Positions 34,957 to 43,894 of a DNA stretch of 64,000 bases are shown here, piece after piece (the stretch's first letter is position 1; each line of letters opens with the position of its first letter). Both the position numbers and the translations under genes were made by a program. The stretch covers positions 350,917 to 414,916 of the forward strand of contig NZ_FNJR01000003.1 in NCBI RefSeq assembly GCF_900104475.1. Direction: 5' to 3'. The stretch is from Actinopolyspora xinjiangensis (GTDB lineage: Bacteria; Actinomycetota; Actinomycetes; Mycobacteriales; Pseudonocardiaceae). The notes beneath the pieces are model-generated. The model did not search any database. It worked only from the letters and a program-made list of their open reading frames with translations, and had not been told where the DNA came from.

Positions 34957-35951
34957 CACCACCGCCGCACCAGGCGGGTCATGGCTGGTGAGCGGAGGGG
35001 GCGCGTAGGGCCACCACCACACGATCGGTCGGGTGGAGTCGACGTGATCGTGTGGTGGGCCGCGAGTACCGGTCGGACACCGCTCGGCCGATGGCCCTCG
35101 GGGCAGGCACCGGCCGGGCGGTGGGCGGCCCGGCGCCGGATATCGGAGTTCGGCGGCCGTGAGCCGGCGGACGGGCGTGGCTTACCGCGCCCGCGGCCCG
35201 GCGGGCACGCGCGAAGCGGACTCGGAACTCGGAAACGTCGAGCGCGTCCGACACACCGCCCCCAGCTGACGGCCCGGATCGATGACCGCTGCCTGCTCGC
35301 CGCCGCGCTACAAGCCGACAGTGGCGGCTTTCCGGCCCCGGTGAGCGGTTCGTGCGGGCAGCTGTGCCGCTCCCGTCGCCACGTGGGAGATGCTTTGTGG
35401 ACGAAGTCGCCCACCGACTCGACGGCGAACAATTCCCGCCCGACAGGCGCCGGAACACGACCGACGAGCTCGCGGCCACGCTGTTCGAGAACCGCGACGA
35501 GCCGAGCGCACTCACCGCCACTGCCGGCGAGCGAGCCACGATGCCAGGGGCCGATCCGCGACCGCCACGCTCCCACCAGCGAAAAGACTCCCCACGAATG
35601 ACCCCACGACCCGACGGTTCTCGCCCGCTTCCCCGGCGGGTTCATCGCCCAGCGAGCCGGGCCCCGGAACCGGGGAACCCGCGCACACCATAGGAATGAT
35701 CAGCGGGATGACGACGCATCTCGCCTCCTCCGTATGACCGGCTTACCAACGCGGCGGGATCGGCTCGCGCGACAACACTCGACAGTGGCTCCGCACTACC
35801 TGATTGGCGGCTGGTGGCAGCTGCTACGGAGCGCGCAATCTGGAACAGCTGTCTCTGCCGAGCAGCGATGGAGATACGCAAAACGGGAATAACGACGAGT
35901 GGCCGACATCCGACCATGTCGAACCCCTCACCCGTAAAGGAGGTTCCCCGA
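34957..35951. other. Long intergenic region
   Basis: About 1 kb with no supported gene. Frames on both strands lack ribosome sites and recognisable domains. It starts with the strong hairpin at 35014 and ends with the upstream region of the secreted protein gene. Confidence 0.5.
35014..35058. terminator. Strong hairpin after the helicase-nuclease gene
   Basis: CCACCACACGATC pairs perfectly with GATCGTGTGGTGG (13 bp, 19-base loop), 58 bp after the stop. A diverged copy of the same structure follows the small membrane gene near 37,073, so it may be a dispersed terminator-like repeat. Confidence 0.65.
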
Positions 35952-36443
35952 ATGTCGAAACGTCTACCAATTCTGATTTCGACGATCGCCGCCTTCGTGC
36001 TGTCGGTCGGGCTGGCGCCCGCCATAGCGGAAGCATCAGCCCTTCGAGGCTCGACAGCATCCGATCATCCGGCGTCGACCACGTCGGCCACGGCACCGCG
36101 AGATGCCGACGAGCTGACGATGAAGGTACGCAAAGCGGCCCCTGGGAAGTGGTGTGTCCGTGGCTACTACAAGAACATCTACCGCGGTACGGGGTGCTTC
36201 AGGAATAAAGGCGATCATGTGACCGCCTATGATGGATACAAGGACGGTATGCACATCAGAACGGACTGGCACACCGACTACGGCCGCGATGGAGCGTGCG
36301 CGGACGGTGGCGACGCCGGCAGGGACGACTGTAACTACAACATGCGGGAAAGCGGCTCCCTGAAGTTCCAGGTGGAACTCCGGGACAAGAAAGAGCTGAT
36401 CGCTCAAACCCAATGGACCGGATACCTTCCGATCGGCCAGTGA
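35952..36443 (+). CDS. Small secreted cysteine-containing protein
   Basis: 163 residues from ATG 35952, behind AAAGGAGG. The signal peptide is LPILISTIAAFVLSVGLAPA. After a Ser/Thr-rich spacer, the mature part carries GKWCVRGYYKNIYRGTGCFR, HIRTDWHTDYGRDGACADGG and DDCNYNM, four cysteines likely forming two disulfides, then a beta-like ending (LKFQVELRDKKELIAQTQW). No family recognised. Size and fold hints fit a secreted toxin, inhibitor or binding protein, but that is speculation. Confidence 0.75.
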   Translation: MSKRLPILISTIAAFVLSVGLAPAIAEASALRGSTASDHPASTTSATAPRDADELTMKVRKAAPGKWCVRGYYKNIYRGTGCFRNKGDHVTAYDGYKDGMHIRTDWHTDYGRDGACADGGDAGRDDCNYNMRESGSLKFQVELRDKKELIAQTQWTGYLPIGQ

Positions 36444-36796
36444 GCCGGTCCGCCCAGGAACGCTCGCCCCGCACGGTTGCCGAAGAACGTTGCCTCGGCA
36501 ACCTGGGGCAGCGCTTCACCACGGTGAGACGGACAGCCGGTCGCACGAACCGCTCACCGGAAACCACTCCGCTCGCGGGGAAGCTGTTCCAACTGTCGGT
36601 TCGGCCGGGTTCATGGAGATCACACGCGCTTCCTTCTCCTTTTCGCGGGAGAGACACCGCGGGACTGATGCTCGGTCAGGAGTCAACGCACACCTCAGCG
36701 CGTTGCTCGCCGCACCGGCTACCGCTCCGATCACGGTCCCGCAACGGCCGATGATCCCCGTCGTGAAGTGCGCCGGTAGCTGGGTACCTTGAGACC
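36444..36796. other. Intergenic region, nothing identified
   Basis: No gene, hairpin or repeat of note was seen. The promoter of the membrane protein gene at 36797 should lie near its right end. Confidence 0.4.
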
Positions 36797-37066
36797 ATGC
36801 GGCGATACGTGCCACCGGATATGCCCGTCAAGGTGTCGAGCCGGACGGCACGGCGGATCATGGTCGCCTGCGTCGTCCTGTGCGCGCTGAGCGGAGCCGT
36901 CGTGGTGCTCTACCTCGCCACGCCCTACGTGACCGGACGAATCGGCTCGCCTCAGTTCCTGCTGTCATGGCTGTTCTGCACCTTGACATTCGGCATCCAG
37001 ATATACAGCTGGCGCTCGATCCAGCAGAAGGCACTGCGGCAGGAAGCCGAGCGGACGAACGACTGA
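36797..37066 (+). CDS. Small two-helix membrane protein, paralog 1
   Basis: 89 residues: a basic N-terminus (MRRYVPPDMPVKVSSRTARR), two transmembrane helices (IMVACVVLCALSGAVVVLYL and LLSWLFCTLTFGIQIY) and a charged tail QQKALRQEAERTND. It aligns along its full length with the gene at 37235, so the two arose by tandem duplication. Function unknown. Confidence 0.7.
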   Translation: MRRYVPPDMPVKVSSRTARRIMVACVVLCALSGAVVVLYLATPYVTGRIGSPQFLLSWLFCTLTFGIQIYSWRSIQQKALRQEAERTND

Positions 37067-37072
37067 GCAAGA

Positions 37073-37123
37073 CCACCACGTGATCAGACCGGGTCGGAGT
37101 GACCGATGAGGTCGTGTGGTGAC
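37073..37123. repeat. Diverged copy of the hairpin at 35014
   Basis: ACCACCACGTGATCA and the following GGGTCGGAGTGACCGATGAG then GTCGTGTGGTG correspond block by block to 35014-35058, but the arms are no longer perfect. Both copies lie just after plus-strand genes. Confidence 0.5.
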
Positions 37124-37234
37124 CACGAGCGCCGATCGGCGGAATCCAGGACCGCACCGACACCGCGATCACGGTTCCGCGGCGTTCGACGATCTCCGCC
37201 GAGCCGGGACGAGGCACACCGATAGCGTGGGAGC

Positions 37235-37525
37235 ATGCAGCGCTACTCCCCACCCAATGCACAGGTGAAGGCATCGAGCAGGACGGTGTGGTGGTTCACC
37301 GCTGTCTGCGCTTCCTTATGTGGCCTGACCGGACTGGCCGCGGTGGTCCTCCCGACACTGTCCTACGTGTCCGGAGGCCCCGTCTCGTTGGAGCTTCCGA
37401 TGAGTTTGCTGTGGAAGAGCATCTTCTTCGGAATCCTCACCTACATCTTTCGGCTGATCCACCACAAGGCGCTGCGGCAGGAGGCCGAACGGGCGAAACG
37501 AGCTGGGACGCCGGCGAACGACTGA
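37235..37525 (+). CDS. Small two-helix membrane protein, paralog 2
   Basis: 96 residues. MQRYSPPNAQVKASSRTVWW, then helices FTAVCASLCGLTGLAAVVLP and MSLLWKSIFFGILTYIFRLI, then HHKALRQEAERAKRAGTPAN. The start, helix positions and the KALRQEAER tail match paralog 1. It converges with the DUF574 methyltransferase gene 20 bp downstream. Confidence 0.7.
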   Translation: MQRYSPPNAQVKASSRTVWWFTAVCASLCGLTGLAAVVLPTLSYVSGGPVSLELPMSLLWKSIFFGILTYIFRLIHHKALRQEAERAKRAGTPAND

Positions 37526-37545
37526 AAGCAGGACGAGGGGAAAGC

Positions 37546-38349
37546 TCAGCACCTGCCGACCGCGGCCCAGAACGCGTTGCGGGCCCCCTCGGGGACCTCG
37601 CCCGGATCCGGGTGCCAGTCGACGGCGTGCACCAGCCCCGGCTCCACCAGTTCGAGATCCCCCAACAGCGCGGCGAACTCCTCCACCGAACGGTGCATGG
37701 CCGTGTGGCTGGTGTCGCGGTACAGCCGCGAGATCTCCTCGACGCGGTCGGGCTCGTCGTAGTGGTCGGTGATGTGCGAGACCACCAGGAAACTGCCCGG
37801 CGCCACGGCCCGGCGGTAGGAGTCGACGATCTCGGCGGGGCGCTCATCGTCGCCGATGAAGTGCAGCACGGCCGCCGCGAGCACCGCCATCGGCTCGTCG
37901 AAGTCGAGCAGCCCGGTGACCCCCGGTTCGGCCAGCACCTCCTCGGGCCGACGCAGGTCCGCCGGGCTGATCGTGGCTCCCGTCACTCCTTCGAGGAGCT
38001 GGCGGGTGTGGGCCACGGCCACGGGCTCGTTGTCGACGTAGGCCACACGTGCCGAGGAGTCCCGCGCCTGGGCGATCTCGTGCACGTGCCCCACCGTCGG
38101 AATGCCGGACCCAAGGTCCAGGAACTGGCGAATCCCCTGGTCCAGGCAGAAGCGGACCGCCCGCTGCAGGAACGCCCGGTTGGCCCGCGCACCCGGGATC
38201 ATGGCCGGCGTGATCGACACCGCCCGCTCGGCCGCGCTCCGGTCAGCGGCGAAGTTGTGCGACCCGCCGAGGTAGTAGTCGTACATCCGCGCCGCGTTCG
38301 GCGTCGTGACGTCGATGCCCTCGCTCCACGCCGGTTCCCCGATCGACAT
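37546..38349 (-). CDS. DUF574 SAM-dependent methyltransferase-like protein
   Basis: 267 residues from ATG 38349. Family pattern: TTPNAARMYDYYLGGSHNFA, a SAM-binding QFLDLGSGIPTVGHVHEIAQ, VAYVDNEPVAVAH, AVLAAAVLHFIGDDERP and PGSFLVVSHITDH. DUF574 proteins are abundant in actinobacteria; their substrates are mostly unknown. It is monocistronic between converging and divergent neighbours. Confidence 0.92.
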   Translation of the reverse strand: MSIGEPAWSEGIDVTTPNAARMYDYYLGGSHNFAADRSAAERAVSITPAMIPGARANRAFLQRAVRFCLDQGIRQFLDLGSGIPTVGHVHEIAQARDSSARVAYVDNEPVAVAHTRQLLEGVTGATISPADLRRPEEVLAEPGVTGLLDFDEPMAVLAAAVLHFIGDDERPAEIVDSYRRAVAPGSFLVVSHITDHYDEPDRVEEISRLYRDTSHTAMHRSVEEFAALLGDLELVEPGLVHAVDWHPDPGEVPEGARNAFWAAVGRC

Positions 38350-38478
38350 GCCACCCACTCCCCACAGCCGGAATCGTCTACCAATCCGGCAGCGTACACA
38401 CCCGGGCACACGCCGCGAAGAACGGCGGAACCCCGGAACCGGGAGAGAGTATCACCGAAGGGATGGCGGCGCTCGGCG

Positions 38479-39468
38479 TCAGGCCGCCGCGTCGACCATT
38501 CCGCTGACCTCGGCCACCAGTTCGAAGGAGCGCAGCCAGGCGTCCCGCTCGGGTGCCAGCGAGGTGACCATCAGCTCGTCGGCCCGGGCGTGCTCGGCGA
38601 AACCGTCCAGATAGTTCCTGACCTCGTCGGCGGTCCCGACCGCGGAGTAAGTCAGCATCTGCTGAGCCTGCTGCCCGGCGGGTGAGTCCAGGGCGCTGTC
38701 GGCCTCCTCCCGGGTCAGGTTCCGGCCGGTGAGCAACCGCAGCCTGCTGCGCTTGGCGGCCTGGAACTGCTCCCGCGCCTGCTCGGCCGAGTCGGCGGCG
38801 ACGATGTTGACTCCCGCGATGACGTGGGGTTGCGACAGCTGCTCGGACGGGGTGAACTGACGCCGGTAGACCGAGACCGCGTCCTCCAGCGCGTTCGGGG
38901 CGAAGTGCGAGGCGAACGAGTACGGCAACCCGAGCGCGGCGGCGAGCTTGGCGCCGAACAGCGAGGAGCCCAGGATGTAGAGCGGGACGCCGGTCCCCCT
39001 GCCCGGCACGGCCTGCACCCCCTGCACCAGGGATTCCTCGCCCAGGTAGCCCTGCAGCTCCCGCACGTCCTGCGGGAAGGTCTCGGCGGCCTTCGGATCG
39101 CGGCGCAGCGCCCGCGCGGTCTGCTGGTCACTGCCCGGCGCCCTGCCCAGGCCGAGATCGATCCGTCCCGGGTGCAGGGTCTCCAGCGTTCCGAACTGCT
39201 CGGCGACGGTCAGCGGAGCGTGGTTCGGCAGCATGATGCCACCCGCGCCGACGCGGATGGAACTGGTGTGCGCGGCGATGTGTCCGATGATGACGCTGGT
39301 CGCCGAGGAGGCGATGCGCGGCATGTTGTGGTGTTCGGCGTACCAGATGCGCCGGTACCCCCACCGCTCGGCTCGCTGCGCCAGATCGATGCTGGCCCGA
39401 AGGCTGTCACCCGGGGTCTCGTCCCGACCGACGTTGGCGAGATCGAGGATGGACAGCGGAACACCCAT
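38479..39468 (-). CDS. Luciferase-like flavin-dependent oxidoreductase
   Basis: 329 residues from ATG 39468. It is a TIM-barrel flavin monooxygenase of the LLM class: [73 protein letters not shown] and [20 protein letters not shown]. It should use reduced FMN or F420 on an unknown substrate. The upstream region contains a near-repeat of TGTGACAGATTCTGACACAG that may be an operator. Confidence 0.92.
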   Translation of the reverse strand: MGVPLSILDLANVGRDETPGDSLRASIDLAQRAERWGYRRIWYAEHHNMPRIASSATSVIIGHIAAHTSSIRVGAGGIMLPNHAPLTVAEQFGTLETLHPGRIDLGLGRAPGSDQQTARALRRDPKAAETFPQDVRELQGYLGEESLVQGVQAVPGRGTGVPLYILGSSLFGAKLAAALGLPYSFASHFAPNALEDAVSVYRRQFTPSEQLSQPHVIAGVNIVAADSAEQAREQFQAAKRSRLRLLTGRNLTREEADSALDSPAGQQAQQMLTYSAVGTADEVRNYLDGFAEHARADELMVTSLAPERDAWLRSFELVAEVSGMVDAAA

Positions 39469-39634
39469 GGCAAACGCACCCTTCCACACAGATACTGTGA
39501 CAGATTCTGACACAGTTTTTCCGGCCAACCGTTCGAACGCGCTCGACCGGAAGGGGTATTCCCGGCATCGCACGGATCACATGTTCGCCGTCACGGTCCC
39601 GCCCGGTGCGGGACCGCTACCGGCCCGCGCACCG

Positions 39635-42600
39635 TCACCGCCCGCCGAGCGGGCGGATGCCACCGTCCTCCCGTCCGAGGAACCTCTCGTCGAAGAGCCG
39701 CCATGCGGGCACGCGGAACGCGGCGCGCCCCTCCTCCGGGGCCGCCAGCAGTCGGCTGTGTTCGTACCGTAAGCGAAGATGACGCCCGGGAGGCATCTCA
39801 CCGTACCCCCTGTCGAGTAATACGGCGGTCTCTCCGGCCCCTTCGCTAACCAGCACGTCGGCACGGTGGCCGCGCACCTCCTCCGCCAACGAACACTCAC
39901 CACTCGTACGAGAGCTGAGCTGCTTGTACAGCCTCATCAGGAGGCGATCCTCGGTAAGATCCGGCTCATCCCACGGACCGCTCCCATCATTGCCGGCGAT
40001 CTCGGCGAGGTACCCGCCGATGCCGCCCTGTTTACGCCATACCTCACGGTCACCTACCACGATGAGGTGGGAACGTGCGCGAGTGATCGCGACGTTCCAG
40101 AGGTTCCACTGGTTGTTGAGCCACGCCCGGGTACCGGGTTTTACCTCAGCACCCGCTACCAGAGAGAACACGATCGCGTCACGTTCAGACCCCTGGAACC
40201 GGTGCACGGTGCCCACCTGGACACGATCTTCGTCGCCACACCATCGCTGCAACAGCTTCGCCTGCGCGGCGAACGGGGTCACGATCCCCACCTCACCGTC
40301 TTCGGGAAGTTTTCGAAGCAGATACCGCACCGACTCGACCACCCGAAGAGCCTCGTCCTGATTCACCCACGAACCGTCACGTTGGCGCTGGGCTCGCCCT
40401 GACACATCGGACCACACCACTGGAGGGCGGTCGATACCACGCTGTCTACCCACATCGGTGAGCACGGCAAGTTGACGGCCGTAGAACGAGGCGTTGGACA
40501 CGGTGGCGATACGCGGATGGCAGCGAAAGTGCTCGTCGAGCAGCAGACTCCCGCCCGTATGCCGACGGAAGGCATGGAACGCGGAGTGTCGATGATAGGT
40601 ACGGCGCTGTTCTTCCAGCCAGCCTCCGTCGATACCGGCTTCGCGACGCGCTTCGGCCTCCCGCGTGCTGCTGAGCGTCACCACGGGAGGCAACTGCATC
40701 GGATCTCCGATGATCAGCACGCGTTTGGCCCGGTAAAGCACCGGAAGCACCTGGGGGATCGAGCACTGACTCGCCTCGTCCACGATCGCGAGGTCGAACA
40801 GTCTCGGTGCGAGCGGAAACCGGCTCGCACTCTGGTTCGTGACCGCCCAGCCGCGCACGTGGCGAAGCACCGTCCGAAGCTCGGACCAGTCCTTCCCCTG
40901 CGCGTGGAGTAGTGCGAGGATGTCTTGCCGTCCCGCACGGGCCGCGTCGGCGACACTCTGTTCGAGCATCCGACGGGACAGTTCGTGCAGTCTCCGGTTC
41001 GCTTGTTCCAGATTCTCCCGTTGGGTGTCATCCCCGGCCAAAGCATCGGCACGCACGACCGCCTCGCGCCACAGCCGCTCGATCCTGGCCCACCGCCCGA
41101 TAGATTCGCACAATTCCGATGTGGGGTTTATCCCCTTCCTCACATTCCTGCGCAGGAACCTCGCACGACGTCGACGCCCGAACCACCTCGCTCCGGCTAC
41201 GCGTTCGGCCCGACGGGCGAGAGACTCCAGATCGGTTCTGCCACCGAGCTCGCGAGACAGCCCCGCGAGCGTGTCGTCCAACTGCCCGACGAGTTCGGCA
41301 CGCTGTTCCCCCAACGACAGCAGCTCACTCTCACACTCGGCCTTGGTGGCGATCCACTTCCTGGCCTGATCCAACTCCTCATTGGCCCACTTGAGTTCGG
41401 CGGAGACAGTGGCACGATTCGTGTTCGATCCGTCGTTGTCGAGTACTTTCCGCAGTTCCTCCCGCTCCTTATCCCGGTAGTTGACCCGTGTGTAGGCGCT
41501 GCCGGTACGGATCAGCGAGCCCGGCACGAGATCCGAACAGCGCTGCCACACCTCATCCACTGCGCGATTGTTGCTGGAAGTCATCAACACTGACTGGCCT
41601 GCGGACACCGCGGTGGCGACGAGATTGGCCACGAGTTGACTCTTGCCCGTCCCCGGAGGTCCGGTCGCGACGGTGAGCGTCCTGCTCATCGCGGACGCGA
41701 GAATCTCCTCCTGTCTTTCGTTCAGCGGTCGGGGCGCGACCCGTTGCCATCTCCTGGTCTCGTCCCACTCGATCTCGCCGGTAAGCAAAGGCGACAACGC
41801 GGTTCTGCGGAGTGTTTTCGTGTCCGATGTGGCTATCTTCTCGAGCTCTTCGAGTAGCTTCTTGTTCGCTTGATTCCGTGTGGGCAGAGAAAACAGGACG
41901 GCAGCGTTGCGCGCACCTTCCGCAGGGGTCCTGCGATCGATATTCGGTTCCAGTTCGAGCGGACGCAACGGCTCGACCTCCCGGAGTCGGAACTCCTCAC
42001 GGAGGTAGTAGCTTGTCTCCTGCACGAGCTGGTTGTGCATACCAGCGCGCCAGTGAGAATAAAAGGTCTCCCTGAGCTTGGCTGCTCCCTCAGTTCCCAT
42101 CGTCCGTTCCGCCAACTGCGGATGTGGAAGGATCTCTCCCTGGGGTTCGAGCCGTTCGTTGCCCTCGTCGTCTGAGACCACATGAACACGGCGGACGAAC
42201 AGTGGGGCGAACTGGGGCGTCCGATACCGCTGCCCACGGGCGTCATGTCGCAGCACCACAGCCGGATAGCCGTACCAGAGCTCGTCACCGTCGTGCACGG
42301 TCTGGTCAACGAAAGACGTCGCTTCCTCCGGCACGGGGAGCGTCCCGTTCTCGTCCAAGTCTCCCGAGAGCAGGCACTCGCTGCCCGTTAGACACACATA
42401 ACGCTCATCAGACTGGTCAACCCCCATAAGGGGCATAGTGTCCTCACCGTCTCGAAGACACCGACGGTAATAGTCCAACAACACGGACCAGCGGGTTTCC
42501 GATCCCGTGTCCGAGGCAACCGTTCGGGGCAGCGACTTCGCTTCCTCGGCCGAAGGCGCGGGAGCAGGTTTTAGCGGGGGACCCGAGTACGCACGTGCCA

Positions 42601-43360
42601 GCACGATGTCCGCGTTGACCTTGTCGGACGAGAAGGTGGGGAACTGCTCCGACTCGGCATCCTCACGGTTCCGCATCCGGTTGCTGACGTATCGGAACAA
42701 CTCGTCCACGGATACGAGACCGTCATTGTCGGTGTCGCAGCGTCCGGTACGCAACGCCTCGAGCACTTCACCCGTGAACACCGAAGGAAGTGGACCATCC
42801 GGTGTTTCCTCGCCGCCCCAGGACTTCTCGTTCGGCCCGGACGAGGAAACGACATAGACGCCACGACTGTTGAGAAGCTTGGGGGAAGGGCCAGCCGACT
42901 TAGACTCACGAGTACGTATTCCGAGACTGTAACCACCGCTGTAACAGCAGTCGAGCATCGCGACCTTCTGCGGGGCGGCACACAGCTCCAAGTATTCGTT
43001 GACGAAGGACGCTCCGACGCCGGTGTTCTCTATGCTGTCAGCGTCGGAACTGTCGCTGTCGGAGGCGAGGAAGAAGAACTCTCCACTGGAAAGAACCCGT
43101 GTGCCGTGACCGCTGATGTAGAGCAATCCCAGATCCTGGGCTCCGAGACCGCCGAGGAACTCCGCGATCACTCGCGACATCTCCACGGCGGTCGGATCGA
43201 GTACCACTCCTACATCGGTGAACGCCCCGATAGCGGGGTGTTCCAGTACCTGTCGCAGCTGGGTGATGTCGGCTCTCGCGCACCGCAGCTCCCCCAGATC
43301 AGGGTCGTCGTAGCTCTCAGTCCCGATTAGCAGTGCTCGCTTGTACAGGTGGTCACTCAC
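39635..43360 (-). CDS. Metacaspase-EF hand-SF1 helicase fusion (conflict-system effector candidate)
   Basis: 1,241 residues from GTG 43360, overlapping the stop of the EACC1-like gene (GTGA). The N-terminus is a caspase-like (C14) protease with catalytic His85 in YISGHGTRV and Cys139 in MLDCCYSGG. Residues 209-220 (DTDNDGLVSVDE) form a perfect EF-hand loop, suggesting Ca2+ control. A DUF-like linker follows, then an SF1 (UPF1/DNA2-type) helicase: Walker A GPPGTGKS (567-574), a coiled-coil insertion (about 650-800), VDEAS (860-864), GDPMQLPPV, HRFQGSERD (1053) and NVAITRAR (1089). Protease and NTPase motifs all look intact. It is inferred to act as a nucleic-acid- or phage-triggered suicide effector. 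Confidence 0.85.
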   Translation of the reverse strand: MSDHLYKRALLIGTESYDDPDLGELRCARADITQLRQVLEHPAIGAFTDVGVVLDPTAVEMSRVIAEFLGGLGAQDLGLLYISGHGTRVLSSGEFFFLASDSDSSDADSIENTGVGASFVNEYLELCAAPQKVAMLDCCYSGGYSLGIRTRESKSAGPSPKLLNSRGVYVVSSSGPNEKSWGGEETPDGPLPSVFTGEVLEALRTGRCDTDNDGLVSVDELFRYVSNRMRNREDAESEQFPTFSSDKVNADIVLARAYSGPPLKPAPAPSAEEAKSLPRTVASDTGSETRWSVLLDYYRRCLRDGEDTMPLMGVDQSDERYVCLTGSECLLSGDLDENGTLPVPEEATSFVDQTVHDGDELWYGYPAVVLRHDARGQRYRTPQFAPLFVRRVHVVSDDEGNERLEPQGEILPHPQLAERTMGTEGAAKLRETFYSHWRAGMHNQLVQETSYYLREEFRLREVEPLRPLELEPNIDRRTPAEGARNAAVLFSLPTRNQANKKLLEELEKIATSDTKTLRRTALSPLLTGEIEWDETRRWQRVAPRPLNERQEEILASAMSRTLTVATGPPGTGKSQLVANLVATAVSAGQSVLMTSSNNRAVDEVWQRCSDLVPGSLIRTGSAYTRVNYRDKEREELRKVLDNDGSNTNRATVSAELKWANEELDQARKWIATKAECESELLSLGEQRAELVGQLDDTLAGLSRELGGRTDLESLARRAERVAGARWFGRRRRARFLRRNVRKGINPTSELCESIGRWARIERLWREAVVRADALAGDDTQRENLEQANRRLHELSRRMLEQSVADAARAGRQDILALLHAQGKDWSELRTVLRHVRGWAVTNQSASRFPLAPRLFDLAIVDEASQCSIPQVLPVLYRAKRVLIIGDPMQLPPVVTLSSTREAEARREAGIDGGWLEEQRRTYHRHSAFHAFRRHTGGSLLLDEHFRCHPRIATVSNASFYGRQLAVLTDVGRQRGIDRPPVVWSDVSGRAQRQRDGSWVNQDEALRVVESVRYLLRKLPEDGEVGIVTPFAAQAKLLQRWCGDEDRVQVGTVHRFQGSERDAIVFSLVAGAEVKPGTRAWLNNQWNLWNVAITRARSHLIVVGDREVWRKQGGIGGYLAEIAGNDGSGPWDEPDLTEDRLLMRLYKQLSSRTSGECSLAEEVRGHRADVLVSEGAGETAVLLDRGYGEMPPGRHLRLRYEHSRLLAAPEEGRAAFRVPAWRLFDERFLGREDGGIRPLGGR

Positions 43361-43740
43361 GAGCGTTCGTTCTCCAGGATTCGTTCGACGAGATGCCGCT
43401 GGGTTTCGTCCGTGTCAGGTGGAAGCCTGTACTCCGCACCGTCCTTAGTCCGGAGATGCACGATGCGGTCATGCTGCTTGGCCGACCAGGCCCGGATGCT
43501 TTCCAGCAGTACGGAAACGGTGCCCTTCCCCGTGGTCACCAGAGCGATCGCCAGAGCGAGTTCCCCGAGTACGGAGCCGCTCTTCTCCCCACCCGAGGCG
43601 GGCTCGGAGTCAGCCGTGATTCGGATGTTCACTCCTTCCACCTCCGCGAGGTGGGTACGCAACGAACGCAGCAACCGCTCCTCGAGAACGGCGTTACCTG
43701 CCACGGGCACTCGGAGTTCCAAGGCGGATTCATTGATCAT
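43357..43740 (-). CDS. EACC1-like effector-associated component
   Basis: 127 residues from ATG 43740 with GGAGG six bases upstream. The fold pattern is LELRVPVAGNAVLEERLLRS, a variable middle, GSVLGELALAIALVTTGKGT with a hydrophobic helix, SIRAWSAKQHDRIVHLRTKD and a final QRHLVERILENE. This matches the effector-associated constant component EACC1 family described in NTP-dependent conflict systems, as I recall it. It is coupled to the caspase-helicase gene, making a two-component unit. Its likely role is to tether or gate the effector. Confidence 0.7.
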   Translation of the reverse strand: MINESALELRVPVAGNAVLEERLLRSLRTHLAEVEGVNIRITADSEPASGGEKSGSVLGELALAIALVTTGKGTVSVLLESIRAWSAKQHDRIVHLRTKDGAEYRLPPDTDETQRHLVERILENERS

Positions 43741-43894
43741 GCTTACCTCCACAAGATCACTTTCTCGCGGAGAGCGTATTACAACGGTGAGTAGCCACAC
43801 AGGATGTTGTTCGAGAGATCGCGCTCCAGTACCTCTAGAAACTCTCTCTGCCTCAATCGAACGTGGTTCCCGCCGCGGCGACGGGACACAGCGA

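Noticed and set aside
29395-35022. Very long minus-strand frames (993 and 860 codons) opposite the helicase-nuclease gene
   Set aside because: They are antisense shadows caused by high GC at third codon positions. No motifs or ribosome sites, and the plus-strand gene has clear domains throughout.
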